A stretch of DNA of 64,000 nucleotides, taken from positions 463,303-527,302 of the forward strand of contig NW_019211457.1 of NCBI RefSeq assembly GCF_002443255.2, read 5' to 3'. The translations under genes were made by a program, and so were the position numbers. Within the stretch, counting starts at the first letter, position 1; every line of letters starts with the position of its first letter. This DNA is from Varroa destructor (taxonomy: Eukaryota; Arthropoda; Arachnida; Mesostigmata; Varroidae). Shown one piece after another: positions 22,639 to 36,157 of the stretch. Below the pieces are notes generated by a model. It was not told the origin of the DNA. It made no database searches and worked only from the letters and a program-made list of their open reading frames with translations.

Positions 22639-23717
22639 GGTACGGCATCATGAAAACGACAGCAGGTACTGCACGTTCCAATGAAATACGATTCTCTGCT
22701 CTTCCCTATCCATTGGAACTAGCATTCGTGGTCGTCATTTGAAGCTGTAAGTCAGGTAGTCTACTGCAATGGGTCACGAAAGTCGTAGTTTGAGACACAG
22801 CGGGCAGGCACGAGATGATGAGATCGGCAAAAAATCACTTGAACTTCAATATTATTGTACACAACATGACGAGAAGTTACGCGACACACATATTTTAAAT
22901 GTGGGAATAAACAGAGAATAGCTGTGCAGTGTTAGGCTGGCACATGGATACTGTGGGTTTTTCAAATATGCTCGCTTTCCGTCATCTCTCTATTGCTTGT
23001 TTGCTTCTATATGCTGTTCAAAGGTTCTCTATCTTCTCCGTCTTTTTGTAGTGAAGGGAATCTGAAGTTGGGGCCTCGTGTGATGTATGTTAGTTATGAA
23101 AAATACGCATTTTCGACACCTGGTCCTGTTTGCTTTCGGTCGAGGTCAAAAGACTGTACGGTACGGAGCTTTAAAAAGGTGTTCAAAGTTTTACAAAGTC
23201 CAGCATTGGCACGGTGGACACTTTTGAAGAAAAGTGGCTGGCGAACAACTCGTGGCTTCCTCATGAGGATAGATTTTGGTCGTCTAACTATCGAAAAACA
23301 TCTTGAATGTATGTGACTTATTGAAAAATTAAGAACCTAAATGACCCATAAACTCAACAAAATGTAGAGAAAAGCGAAGTTTTTTATTGCCTATCAAGAA
23401 TTCGCTTGCCGTCGCGTGACGCACGGTCACACCATGACGGACTTTTACACAAAATTGCTATGGACGACGAAACCTAGTGACTCAGTGTCAATATAATACA
23501 GAAAGAAATAGGCAGATTTGGGCCATACCCCTAAACCAAAAGTTGAGCCAGATCTCCATCCTAATGGGGCCATAGATTTGCTTTTTACTGAGATTTAAAC
23601 GTATGTACTACGGCAGAAATGAAAAACAAGGCGCTCGACAGAAATGTAAATAACTCAGTTATATCAAGTGAACGAGGTTAATGGAAATAGGAAGAGCCCG
23701 ATACGCACAACAACCAA

Positions 23718-23761
23718 CCATGTGTGGTCTGGCACTGCAGTCAGTGCCAGACCACACATGG
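23718..23761. repeat. Perfect hairpin, 20-bp arms with 4-base loop
   Basis: The arm CCATGTGTGGTCTGGCACTG and its exact reverse complement are separated by CAGT. It is the longest perfect short-loop inverted repeat I found in the window. It could be a miniature transposon remnant or a structured RNA stem. Confidence 0.97.
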
Positions 23762-25334
23762 CAATGATCGTTAAAGCTCCCCCTCACGAGAATTTGAGGT
23801 GCTTTCACACTTATCCTATAATAATAAGTATATACATATAAGAAAGTATAGTTTTTTTTTTCGATTAATGACGAATGATATATGTGGCCGTACATTTGAC
23901 ATTGAAAAAGGTCTCAAAAACTGTTTTTCGGTACGGGTCGGAAAAAAGTTTTTCGGTACAAGATCTGAAAGTTTCTGATGACATAGAGCGGATAAATCGG
24001 AAGGTGAATAAACAATAAAAAACATATGCTAAAATTCCGGTGAAATAATGTGTGTTGCTATTATGGGAACAGCGAGCTATTTTTTTTCTGGAAACTTACT
24101 GCTATAGTATAAATAAATAGACGCTTGGAGAAATCATAGAGCCGACGTATAGTCGGCACTGACAATATGTGATTAATGATTTTACATTTTAAGGACTTCG
24201 ATTCAAAAAGGTAGACAAACATGGACTGGGGTTTCAACGCAGGCCTTCTCTGTGGGATGGTTACATAAACAATAAAATCACTTGTCAGGTGAAGAATAAA
24301 TTATGAGTTCTATTTCTAGTCTATGCCTGTTTACGTTGCGGGTTAACTTCTTTAGCATACGCTTATCATTCTACTTCAGTGTTACCTACCAGACATAGGC
24401 CATTTATCTTTAGATTCGACGCTGCAGTAATACATTATTCTAGTAGAACCTGATTAACATGAGACCTTTACCTACCCTAAACTCGTGTGCCTGTTTCCTT
24501 TCCGTTATATCTTAAAACTTTACGTTCTCGTAAACGCTGTGTCAAGTTGCTGCCTTTCTGTGCTCAATAAGCAAAAGAGCTATAAGTCGATCTTCGGAAA
24601 CTTACTGGAGCTGCGTGTCTCTCAGTGCACTCGACAAAAGTTGTTGTTATTCCTTTAGCAAGCACTGCTCCTACATCCGGAATCATATAAGCAAGATCGG
24701 AAAATCTTCGTTGATTCTTTAGTCCTAGGCTCAAGGTGCATTAGAAGAGAGGTTATATGCCTGTATACTTCTGCTAATGGGCAGGGGATGTGTGCTTAGC
24801 ATAGAAACTTCGAAACAAGTCCGAGTAGGCCGTTGGTGTAAAATTAAAGCAGTGATTTAAGAATCTTGTAAGTCTAACTGGATCGCACTTGTCTCACTAG
24901 CTTGTTGTTTACTACCTGACAAAGATTAATGGATAAATTCTGTTATTTTGTTGTATTGATAGACGAAACTACGGGGCGACCAAGCAGTGTTAAAAATGGG
25001 TGGTAACATCTTGCCGTTGGTAAGAGGCGGATTTCTCTATATCTGTAGATACTTGTAGAAAAATTCTAAACCAGCGGTGCTAGATGAGCCATCAACTCAT
25101 TTATCGAAAAAAAAGTGTATCAAAAGGTAATACAGATTTCAGGCCAGTATTAAAGAAGTATATTGACCCTCTGTATTTCCGCCATGTTCGGCTGTCGTCC
25201 TTTCTCAATTTGAGCCGTTGCCCCCTTGATTGCCACGTCTGCCTCTAGTACAGCTTACAGACTGATTTAGTGTTGGTAGCGTTTACTACGCTGCAGTCTA
25301 ATAGGAGATTTCTGCTGATCATGTACGTCTCCTT

Positions 25335-25359
25335 GTTTCAATTCTCTTAGAATTGAAAC
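25335..25359. repeat. Perfect inverted repeat, 11-bp arms with 3-base loop
   Basis: GTTTCAATTCT, then CTT, then the exact reverse complement. Confidence 0.95.
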
Positions 25360-26642
25360 GGGTGATAGTTGCTTTATTGTTTTTTGGTTTCAAAGTTCTC
25401 TCAAATCACCGCTGGACCTAGGGTTATCTTTGTTTGTCGAAATTGTAAAAGCTCCTCGGTACGCGATCTCCTAAGGTGCACTGTAGACAATAGAGTACAG
25501 AAGGTCCTTTTACGGTTGCAATAGGATGAACGAACCGATGAAGGATCATAAGAAGCAATTCCTACAAGGGGCCTCACGAAAGAGGGTATGTGATTAGACT
25601 GGATTATGGGCCTACCATGAATTGAGATATTATTCACGTGACAGCAGCTGATTACAGATTCTGTTAACGGAAAGATGATATGGGCTTTCACAGGTAGATA
25701 CACTATATCGTGTCCTTTGCGATCTCGATACATTCTGCAATATTTACCTTAGTAATAAACAGATGAAACGATCGTCGCTGACTTTTAAGGCACCAGGCTT
25801 CAGTCTAGTTCCGGGTCTTCTATTATTCCTTGCATTCATAAAGGCATGGCACACATTGGATTCATGCGAAAACCAAGCAGGATGGAGATTGGGTGAAAAA
25901 AAAAAAACTGAAAATATTGAAATGTTTTTCCACCTTTTCGTTCTACTTCGTAACTCTCCTTTGTCTAGTTTTATTTTTGTTACAAAAGCGAAGGCGCGGT
26001 CGTTGAAGTCGAATAAACAACTGCCGCTGTACTCCAATTTGCTTCCCTTATCTATCGGGTTATTCCTCGGTTGATTCAGCAGTTACCCTTCCCCCATAAG
26101 TTCGTATTGCTGAAAGCGTTCATCGACGCCAAAAGTCCACTAATTAATTTAAAGACCGACATTTCCGTCTGCATTTATCAGACTAACATTTATTCATAGG
26201 AGCAAGAAACTACTTTATTGTACCCGTTTAAAAGTTGCGCATAAATAGTTGCGCGGAACGCGAGACCCATCATCTTTATGTTTTCTGTACAATAACCCGT
26301 CACTCTGTTTTTGGAGTGAACCTGTTGTCGTCGAAGCCAGAAACTAGTTTGACAAACGAAAAACAGTTAATAGAGTTTCGATCTCTACTTGAATTACAGC
26401 TTTATACAAAAAAGGCGCGGTGAACGTTACAATACATACGCATTACATGTATCCCCCAATCAAGGAAACATTACGACGCTCTTAACGCTTTATATGCACA
26501 CCACTGTATTAGTTGAAAGTAGATTTAATATAAAAATCTGCAATGCGGATAAGTTGAAAAACCCCTCAGGCATTTTTTCATTTACCATCTTCATCATATG
26601 GTACTGCAGACGTAAAGATCTTGTCCTCAAACAGACAGCAAA

Positions 26643-26700
26643 AGGTACACGGGATACATGAGACACGTGGGGTACATGAGGCACGTGGGTAACGTGTGTA
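26643..26700. repeat. Degenerate 9-bp tandem repeat
   Basis: Repeated CACGTG/TACATG-type units about 9 bp long. Read on the minus strand they give a run of His-Val-Pro/Ser/Thr triplets. Confidence 0.7.
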
Positions 26701-28699
26701 ATTTTACGCATAACGTTCGGTTATGCTATGCGTCCAAAAGGTACCATATTGGACGGCATGCATCCATCGTGTCGACAGGGACAATCGGCCAAGAGGCATT
26801 GAAAAACACTTTTTTAGATAAGACAAATGTGAAGCGAAGGTAAATGGAAGGGGGATTGTGCCTTGAAAGAGTGAAACAGAAATGAGGAAAATTGGAAAGC
26901 AATAATGTGATGAGCAGGAAAATGACAGTGAGGATGAAAAGAGGAGTAAAAGAGAAAAAGACAGGATAAAGGAAAACCAGAGATATGGCTAGTCTTGAGT
27001 ATCACACTCAAGATAAGTACGATATGTATGTACATAGCTATACGTACAATAGTGTCCCAGCAGCGTTACTTCCATAAGTGAGCACCGCATATAATAGAAA
27101 CGTAAAACAGGAGACAAAGTGGCGGACCAATCAAATGATGACTATCCTTTGTCGTCGAGCGGCCGAACGCTTTGCTACGCGTTCACTTTCAAAGGAAAAG
27201 ATTATATGAAACAAGAAAGATAGAATGAAACAATGCTATTCTTTGATGGCTGTTGGATAGACGAGATTTGGCTATAGAGTGAGTTAAGATTTTCTTGTTT
27301 CCTTTATCATTGAGAAATATATAGTGATTCTATACAATGATATAGCATTGAACAGTGTATCTGATTTGGGAGAAGGCAGCTTAGTCAGTTACTGATTAAT
27401 CAGTACTCTAACAGATTGGGGTTCGGGATGATTGAAGACAGCAAGAATATTGATTAGATTGTAGATAAAATATTCGTACGAGCTATGTTGAACACATATG
27501 TTTTAGGCGTATACCGTTACGTTTGGCCTAACCCATAATTGATACTCAAGTAATTTAGCTAATTGACCTGCCATCTGTCAGACTGATAGCGACTCATCAA
27601 TAACGATACCTAATTGCCATTTTAATATAATATAAGTAGAACTCTCATGTATCATCTTCATTGCTTACCTTTTAATTCTTATTGGACCTCCTACGATTGT
27701 TCTGCCGTTTCAGGTATATGTTGTGTATATATGTCTTATACTGGCGCATTGGGCACATGAATTTATAACGGCCTTGGCCATATAGAACCATCTATCTTTG
27801 TTGATTTAGAGTTCATAAGGTCTCCAGTCTTGTCTTCCTTGGCCTTGTTTTGCTAGTTCACTTCGAGGAAGGCAAGTGAAATATCTGAGCGAACCGTATA
27901 ACGACGGCACCATACATAGGTTTCGTTTTTTCAACTGCTTCATTATTGTGAAGCCTGTTACTTCATTTTGTCCTAAGGCTTCTATATGCTTCTGTCCAAT
28001 ACTGTACTGCGTAGCGTTTGGTTGACAACCAGCTCAGAGCTATGGAAGATGTCTGATCCAAAATCATTATTATAGCAACAAATTTTGACCCTGCAAAATT
28101 TGGGAGTTCCGCGTTACCATTTCCCTATAGCAACACTTGGCCCTCAATTGTTGGCAAACCGCGATAGTTAAAACACGTTATCGACACCTTATTGATAGCA
28201 AGTCATCAGCACTGAAAACTACTGTCTGATCCTCAGCCAGTAACTGAAAACCAACTACTCAGCTCCGATCCATTGTAATAGGTTAAAGCTATCTTGCTAG
28301 AGAAAACGCTGAGATAAAGCTCTCAGCTTCTCGTTTGCTAACAGAAACGCAAGCCTTTCTTTGCTGAATTTTCATCTTTCAACTTTCTTATATTGTATAG
28401 GGACACCGCTAAAGGTTGAGTTTTACTCAACTCTACTGGGCCAAATGTATTTCATCATTGGCACATTGCGCAGACACATGAAACGCCACCGGTTCTCTTT
28501 CTTGGATATCATGTATGAGGACATAACTTCGCTATTTCCGTTTCCGGATCATTCTATACGCCTGGCCGTGTCTTTGTGCTTTTGGCCTTTTCTATGCGCT
28601 GCTCCCGTATGGCGACTGAAGGAAGTTTCCCCTTATCATCGTCGCCTTTTTTTGCTTTTCTCCTTGTGTCTCAAGTGCTTGCACCCGTAATGGCGCAGT

Positions 28700-29163
28700 G
28701 TGCTTTTGTCGTCTCTCCTGAGCTTTTGTTGCTCCAGCTTTGATTTCCCTCTGCCCTCTTTCGTTAGAACTAGCGCGAAGCGGCTGAGTTGAGCCGTGCT
28801 AGTGGCGATGATGATGTCCTTTGTTAAGCCGCTACAGTCAAATCGCAGCGTCTATAGTAGCCGTCGGGCAAGATCGCCGGCGAACGCAGGAACGCGCGAG
28901 GATCATTGGAACTCAACTTTGGGTTCTCGTCAACGCCTTGACTCGCCGTATTTTCGAGAGTTCCTCAGAGGTTTCCTTTTTCTTTCTCTCTCTACTTTCG
29001 CTTAGTTTTCGAATAAGTCATCAGACCCGGAAGAAAAGCAAAGCAAAGCAAAAGTACAGATAGATCTCTTTTCCACCGTCTTCGTGGATTTCCGCCTTTT
29101 CCCTCTTGTTCTTCTGCTCCAACTCATTCAAGAAGAACGCGTACTTGCGTTCTAATTACGTAC
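28700..29163 (+). other. GC- and pyrimidine-rich island ending in a strong splice donor
   Basis: Base composition is richer in GC than the flanks, with pyrimidine tracts and an AAGCA repeat near 29036. A near-ideal donor (TAC then GTGAGTAAG) follows position 29163. Such islands can be untranslated first exons. No coding exon that it would serve has been identified. Confidence 0.2.
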
Positions 29164-31797
29164 GTGAGTAAGATAGAAGACTGACCCTGTTTGTGTTAGA
29201 CCGCCTGCGTTTAGTGGCGGTAGGGGGTTGAAAGGGACGGATTGTAAGGGAATAGAAAGTAATACAACTCGAATTCAGTGGCCTCAAGGGAAGACTCGAG
29301 CATCGTCAAACCGTGCGCCGACTGAGCGCCCGGGATCCTTCTACTTCTCACGGGGAAAGCCCTCGCGTAGAGTAGCGCCAGTAAAGAGTTTTTTAAACTA
29401 TGCATTAGAAGTACTCAAGTATAGCCAAATGAATACAATGCCGCTGCGGTCCGAAGGTCTGTACGGTCTATAAGGGCCGTCAAGTATGTCGCATGTAGGA
29501 GGACCTAAATCCTGTATACGCAGACTGCTATGTTACGCATAGAATTGTCGTTGTTACTTTATTACCTATTCGTTATTCTTCAAGCTCTACGTTAAATTGG
29601 CCATGCTGGTTTATGATTCGAGAGTTCCATGAGGATATACGTTCTTAAGCAATTAACTGGTTAATTGCTCCAATATTCTCGACTAAAATGAACTTCAATT
29701 TAAGTTAATTGAGGACGAAGATGACGACGGCTGTGTTAAGTGCGCGAGGTGGCAGCTTTGCCCGACCATGTCTGAAGAAAAGAATCAGTGAGTCGTGGCC
29801 GTGTGCGCAATCGTTCAAGATAGTTGAATCTTCTAGTTTGTTTGTAGATTCGGTCATCCGCATACACGTATCAATGTCCTGTTACCGAGCGACTATCCGC
29901 AACGGCGTCGCCGCTGACGTAAATCCTCTTATAACAGCGAAGAGCCGTGAAAGCGGTATCAGATACATAGGCTGGAGCAGAAGGAAAGTCACTGCTGGTT
30001 TAGGCAGGAACGCGGATCGGAGTGGCTCAAAGGGAGAATACAATGCTTGAATGGTGTGGTTGGTAAGTATCATGGCCGTGGGGAGCAGCAAGTTGCAGAG
30101 TTGAAAGTCGTTTCAGCGGACTATATCAAATGAATTCTCAGGAAGGAGTCTGTCTGGGCAAGACGTCTTCGACTAGGCCGACAGACGCGAGTCGCTTTTA
30201 GTCTCTTCTGCTTGACAGACTCTTATGCAAAATTGCTCACGCACGGTAATGCATAGGGAGATAATGAAAGAGACATTCAATTTATATATAATAACACATC
30301 CACGCGCCCAAATGTACATGTGCTGGACAAGATCTTTGTCTATGTGTGTTATAGTAGGTAAGTTTGGCGTGAAGCGGTCATCGCATATGAGACAGCAGTG
30401 CATACTTAACAACGAAGAACTCGTTCATTATTTAACAGTAAGCAGTGCGTAAAAAGTTTTTTTTCGGAGAACGTTCTCGCAAGAAAATGAATATCTACAC
30501 AGCGTGAACGAAAGGTCATGAGACATCAGATTTATCTAAACCTAGTTTGGAAGGCAAAGATGTCTCCTACGGAAAAATAACGTAATATAAGTCAACAACG
30601 CCGAAGTTTGGTAATTTGGGCCGGAGAGACTGATGTACGTTGCGTGTTTACGAGGCACCTCACGGCTTACTTAGAAATAGAACTTGAAGGGGCTCTAAGG
30701 CCGGAAGCTGGAGGCTGATCAATAAAATCTATAATCGACGAATGAGCTGATTCCAACCTATCAACCTAGTTCGTATATCCTAGTTCGTGCAGTACTGGAA
30801 GTTGCCTTCAAAACAATACTTCAGAAACATATTAGATGCGTATCGTTGCTTTACGTAACAGAATACAATTAAGCCAAAAAGATTTTCGTTCAGAAAAACA
30901 GCTCTCGACTTCAATAGACATCGCTTAGAAACTCGTCTCTATAACTCCACTTTCACGTACCTTATCGTATGCATTATCTACCCACGAAACGTAAAAGCTG
31001 TAGTAATATAAATAAGTCCATATTGATCACTATGCCGCGTATAACATTAGCCTAAAACTATCATTACACCAACCCGCGTGGAAGAGAAAGCCTTGTCGAG
31101 GGAACTTCGCGACAAGAATAGATCCGTACTATTGGTTCGGTGCGCATATACGACAGATACATGAAGTTCCGCCGAGCCTTACTCGAAAGGTTTCAAAAAA
31201 AAAAACAGTAAACATTTTATGCGTTAATCTGTCTCTTTAGTAAATTAAATGAAATAGTTATTTTCAATTTTGGATTTTATGCAATCGCTCTATGTGTGGA
31301 TGTAAACAAAACCATCCATCCGACAGCGTCCGTTCAGCAAACGCCAACGATTTCGTCGATACTCTATTAATAAGCTAACGCAGAACAACTATTTATGACG
31401 TCCTTCTCAGAGCACCATGACGAATACGCACCTTCGTCGGGCGATATTGGCGTAGTCCGTACGCTGGAACCAGCGTTCCGTGACAGAATCATCATATTAA
31501 CACTGTATTAAGTCTATATTTAAGTTTCCATCCCTGATGATTTTTTGCTTCACAATGGTTGAACCATGTCGGTTATTAGCATAGGTGTTAACGCATTCAG
31601 CAATTGGGAAACGTTATTTTTTTTACCGTTCCTACCGCCACTATCAACGACAACGATAACAATCGACAAAGAAGGGCTATCCAATAGCGATTCTAACTCA
31701 TATTTTCTTCCCACCTTTCTTGTTATGCTTGTTCCTCAAGTGAAGGATTGTCACGGATTGGGTTTAGTTAAACCCACATTATTGCAACAGATGGATG
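29164..31797. other. No gene recognised
   Basis: Open frames such as 29709-30050 (113 codons, plus) show no known domain. One palindrome at 29648-29669 is listed separately. Confidence 0.5.
29648..29669. repeat. Perfect inverted repeat, 10-bp arms with 2-base loop
   Basis: AGCAATTAAC, TG, then the exact reverse complement. Confidence 0.95.
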
Positions 31798-32160
31798 CTA
31801 CACGCTCTCGGGTACCGCCACAGCCTGATCACGACCCCTCCGAGGGGGATCTGAGGAAGCCAGCTTGCTCTTATGGATATCAGCCTTTTGTTTTTCATTG
31901 CCCGCTCCTACATCTTTGCCCTTCTCTGACTCCCTTTCTGTTTCGTTTTGCCCGTCTTTTTCTTTCTGTTCTTTGACGATGCCTGTTCGCGTCGGAGTTG
32001 TGACCACGTGAAAATTTTGCCCTTTGTCAGGTAGCTACTATCACCGCCACCGCGCTCACCCAGGGAATTTCTTCTCGATGACAATCTGGTCACACGTGCA
32101 AAACTGTTATTCCAAGTAGCTACTTTTGGCAGGTGCATACAGCCGGTTTACGGTCGGTAT
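31798..32160 (-). other. Exon-like region of unknown identity
   Basis: On the minus strand a strong acceptor (CACCTGTTGTTTCAG) opens at 32160 and a GTGAGC donor follows 32060, bounding a 101-nt exon-like block. Further down, 32034-31798 is an open frame with a Lys/Glu-rich stretch ending in a stop after AVAVPESV. The two cannot be one simple spliced product, because the interval between them is only 25 bases. The opposite strand is a long pyrimidine tract, so the frame could be compositional. Confidence 0.2.
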
Positions 32161-33710
32161 CTGAAACAACAGGTGACAGATGTTAGGACATATGGGTAAA
32201 TGAGTTCGTAGTTCGGAACAACCGGGACCAGCTCTCGAGTTTGTTCTCTGCTCGCGCAATCCTTGAAACACGCATTGAACAACGTTGTCAGTTTATGGCA
32301 GCGACGTCAAGTCACTGCCACTTCGCGGTAACTCTCAGTCGCCTGACAGACGGAAAAACAACTCAAAAAGGTGCCAAAAAAAAGTATTCGATTCCTTTCC
32401 AGAAGCAAGATCATAATTTTATCAAAATGAAAAGGTGAAGCACTTATTTTTTTGCGTCTTTTCTTTATGCCACAGAAATGATGCTTGAAAAAGGAAAATT
32501 TAATAGTAACAAATATTATCATAAGATTCACCGTAAGAGATTTTACCGTCTTCGACCGATATAGAAACTTATAAACTAATCGCAATGGCTAGAAGCTTAA
32601 TGTCCCGTACCTTATGTTGAATGATCTATTCTAAGTATTAGAAGGGAGCCAGTTCATCCAAATCCAGACAACATTCTCATCACAACGGAAAACAATGCGT
32701 CACTAATAACCAACATCATCATTTGATTAAACGTCAGCTTTTATGCAAAATTTTCGTGTTGGGCTAAACAGTAATAACGCCATAAGGAATCAACGGCTTA
32801 CATTTTTAGCAATTTATAGAAAATCTGCTGAAGATCTAGTTTTTCTTAATTTACGGTAGCTTACTTCGATGACGGTAAACTTTATGTTTAAAAACCGATA
32901 TAATTTTGCAGGTAAGCTAGAAGATACTAAGTAAAATTTACATTTGAAGGGCTCAAACATTTATCAAAATGGCTGAAAAACCATTCTTGACAGATGTGAT
33001 TGATTTTTTTAATGCATAAATTAACGGTCATTTGAAAGGGAACAATATCAGCTACCAACTGGACCGTCGCAAAGGCCTATTGCATCTGCTTACGTCCCTT
33101 GAACTTTTTAGTAGCTTACATCTCTTCTTTCTTCTTCGCACGTAGCGTATCTGGACGACACCTACACAAGTGTTGGACCCACCGTTATCGTTTGACCCAC
33201 ATTACTACTGGGAAGTTATTTGCCGATTGACGAAGGAATATTTCAAATATGATTAATGGATGTTTTAAATTTAATTGTAAAATTTTTGTGACCCCAATTA
33301 AACAGATGGGCGACAACGTTCGCTGGGTCTGAGGCGAGATGGGGCAACAGGTTTTTTTTTAACCAAAACTTAAAACAATTGTAGGATTCCGAGATCGTTC
33401 CAGCTAAGGCTGCTATTATATACATATGGTAAGAAAAAAAAAAACTAATATATTGATTTGGTGATAACAAAGATATTCTTCTATGAGAAATGATTCGGAT
33501 CCGTTCATGTCGACTTGAATCACTAAAGCTCTATCCATAGGCTATCAGTCGCAGTAGTTCATTGTGGTAGAAAAACGCATTCTGCAGACAGGGTTTAGCG
33601 GCAGTCTAGATCTATTCTAAAGTGTGGATAAGACTCGTGTATGATGATTTTATTTTTATTTTAGCGATAATGCAGATATTCTCTATAGACACTTGGGTTA
33701 TAATTAGAAT

Positions 33711-33765
33711 TGGCTGAGTCAGTGAGTGGACGGCCAACTTTCTGCTCGAGTTCGAAACCCGCTTG
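33711..33765 (+). repeat. tRNA-like Pol III promoter fragment
   Basis: TGGCTGAGTCAG matches the A-box consensus at all but one position. AGTTCGAAACC, 38 bases further on, matches the B-box at all but one. The spacing is tRNA-like, but the T-arm does not pair fully. It is best read as a decayed SINE head or tRNA pseudogene. Confidence 0.35.
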
Positions 33766-34706
33766 AAATCCTGCCAACGACGCATGCAACATGCGTGAAT
33801 CATTTTCTATACATACAGAGATTTGGATATGGTGATCCGGCGAGTTTTCGTTTATGTCTGACTGGACATATTCTTACTAAAATGTATCAAATTTGTGTTA
33901 ACATCATTGGGCTTCTTATTTTCCCCGATTTATAAAAGCCTAAGTAGCACCCGAAGATTCATGCAGAATCAAAGATAGAAGAAGCAATTTAAGAAGAACC
34001 ACTTTATAGTCAGTGTTGTCGTTGTCAAGTCTGCCAAGACCATGCGCCGTCCCGACATAGGATCTCTATTCAGAAACGAGAATGGAATGAGTCAACGCCA
34101 TAATGCCGTAATGAGATAGCCAACCTTGAGGATAGTTGTGGGTATCGTATTAGAAGATCGTTTGCCCTGACCTTGTCAGCCAGCTGCAAAGCTTTATAGT
34201 AGAAGGTCAGTCGATAAGTAGTCTGATGAAAATTGCTCGCAGTAAGCCCAATTCTACATGATACTAACAAAATACACCAATACGGCCATTAAATGCTATT
34301 GTGATCTGAAGAGACGCGGCCAAGCATGTGTACGGTGTAATGTTTTGTACTCAAATAGCCTGAGCGAGCCATTGGATTGCATTTACAAGCTTTTCTATTT
34401 TACTGCTTAAATGTTCACATTCATTTAATAATAATAATAACAACAAAAATGAATTTTCATTGTCGATCTATTTGTCCTCTATTTTTCGTTTTTTCGTGGA
34501 CTGTGTTTAATTTTTTATACCGTTTCTCCATTTGGGAAACGCACGATATCTGCCACTAATTGAAACCTACACAGCAAATGTCCAGATATGCGCTCGTGTT
34601 AATTATTTCCTAGTTGCTACGCTGAAAGCCACGTAAGTGTGTGTACGGGCCTATTCGCATTCAGGGACGAATAATGAATCTTATGCTGTCGCCATTTTGT
34701 GCATAC

Positions 34707-34730
<24 letters not shown>
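34707..34730. repeat. (TA)n microsatellite
   Basis: A pure TA dinucleotide run. Confidence 0.95.
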
Positions 34731-34737
<7 letters not shown>

Positions 34738-36157
34738 AGGCGCATAGATAGACGTCTGTTACAAATGGGAAAAAGGCTCCGGTTAGCGACGTGCCCTTCA
34801 TTCGTCCCCTCTACGTCACGTGCTTACGAAGGGAAATACGTATACGCAACTATTCAAAGCAAGATAGTAAATTCTAGCGTTTATTGTAAGCTAATTTATC
34901 AAGCCAAGGACACTAATTATGTGGAATCTACCTTTCGTAATACCCTTAGCTTTACATTCACGGTTCTTAAAGTCAATGACAATGCATAGAAAAACATTAA
35001 ACGTAGAGGACGTAACGAATACGCAATATGGGTGCTTTAACTAAATCCGTACTAGATGACTACAGCCATAAACGATATCGAGCAAAAGGTGATCGTGTAA
35101 AGACTACGATATTTAGGTCATGTATCGTGCCTATCAAATTGCCTCAACTCACTACATTTTTACATGTCTGTGCATTTCATCGTTGATACTCTACAGGAAA
35201 GAACTGTTTACGGATGATACCGAGGAACGTTGATATCAAACATCCATACGTAAAAGTCAGTGATGCTTTGCCATCGTCGCCCATTTCGCCATTACGAACT
35301 GATTAAAAGTCCCAAAAAAACTAGATAGAATAAGTGTCTTTTTCTTAATTAACTTTAAGTCAACTTATCCGTTTCAATTATAGGAGGGAACTAACTGCAT
35401 GTGTATCCGTCTGAGGAAGTTGTCCTCGTGATGGTGCAGTGATTACGTGTTTCTTTTCTAAAATTAAAGTCATATAGTAATAAGATGGTCCAGATTCTGA
35501 ATCAGGGGTGACCCCTTCGTTCTACGCTAGAAAAGGCCAATCGTTTGAAATAGCCCTCGGCGATAGTAACCGAACTCGGAATATCATTATTGACCCCAAT
35601 AGGTGCAAGAGTTAAATGGGCAGCACCTTTTGTCGACCGCTAATCCTGCCCTATCTATCACCTTATCCGCCTCCATTCTTTTGATTCGATTCACGTCAGA
35701 GCACTTGCAATCGCCAGCTAATGAGATCTTTCAACATTTCGTCATTCGCAAGGCACCTATTCTTCTATTGAGTAACCCACTGTCGGCTTGTCCTTTGGCA
35801 AAAGTGTACCTTTAACGGCCTTGGCAACCTGCAACGCTGTTCACGACAGCATCCGAACTCTTTGTAGCATCGTACGCTAAGGCAAGCCGTGTATTCATCG
35901 TTTGAAGTGCTATTCAAACCAGAGACAGATTTCTCACGCAAACACTTCCCTAGGGATAAACACGAACGCAAAGCATGTATACGTTCACGTTATATTCGCT
36001 CACAACTGCATGGACGCCCCTTGAACCGATCAATAGCGTTCCCTACCTGACGAATTGATTGTCGTAAGGTTAAACGCTTCATGCCCGTACATCGAGAAAT
36101 GGAAAAGGACAACGTTTACAATACGCTTAACATGATCGGCTTGGCTCGCGGTCGTAA

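Larger units (their letters stand above)
21928..28699. other. No gene recognised
   Basis: Holds scattered short open frames without domains, three strong inverted repeats and a short degenerate 9-bp repeat. A frame at 22993-23316 (107 codons) has no recognisable family. Confidence 0.5.
32161..36157. other. No gene recognised
   Basis: AT-rich, with short chance-length frames. It carries one tRNA-like fragment (33711-33765) and one (TA)n tract (34707-34730). Confidence 0.5.

Noticed and set aside
28361..28690. Plus-strand ORF of 109 codons
   Set aside because: Its hydrophobic Leu/Phe/Cys-rich composition is typical of pyrimidine-rich non-coding sequence here. No domain or splice support.
31566..31976. 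Plus-strand ORF of 136 codons
   Set aside because: Its C-terminal half is the complement of a Lys/Glu-rich stretch and reads as Leu/Phe/Pro low complexity. No domain is seen.
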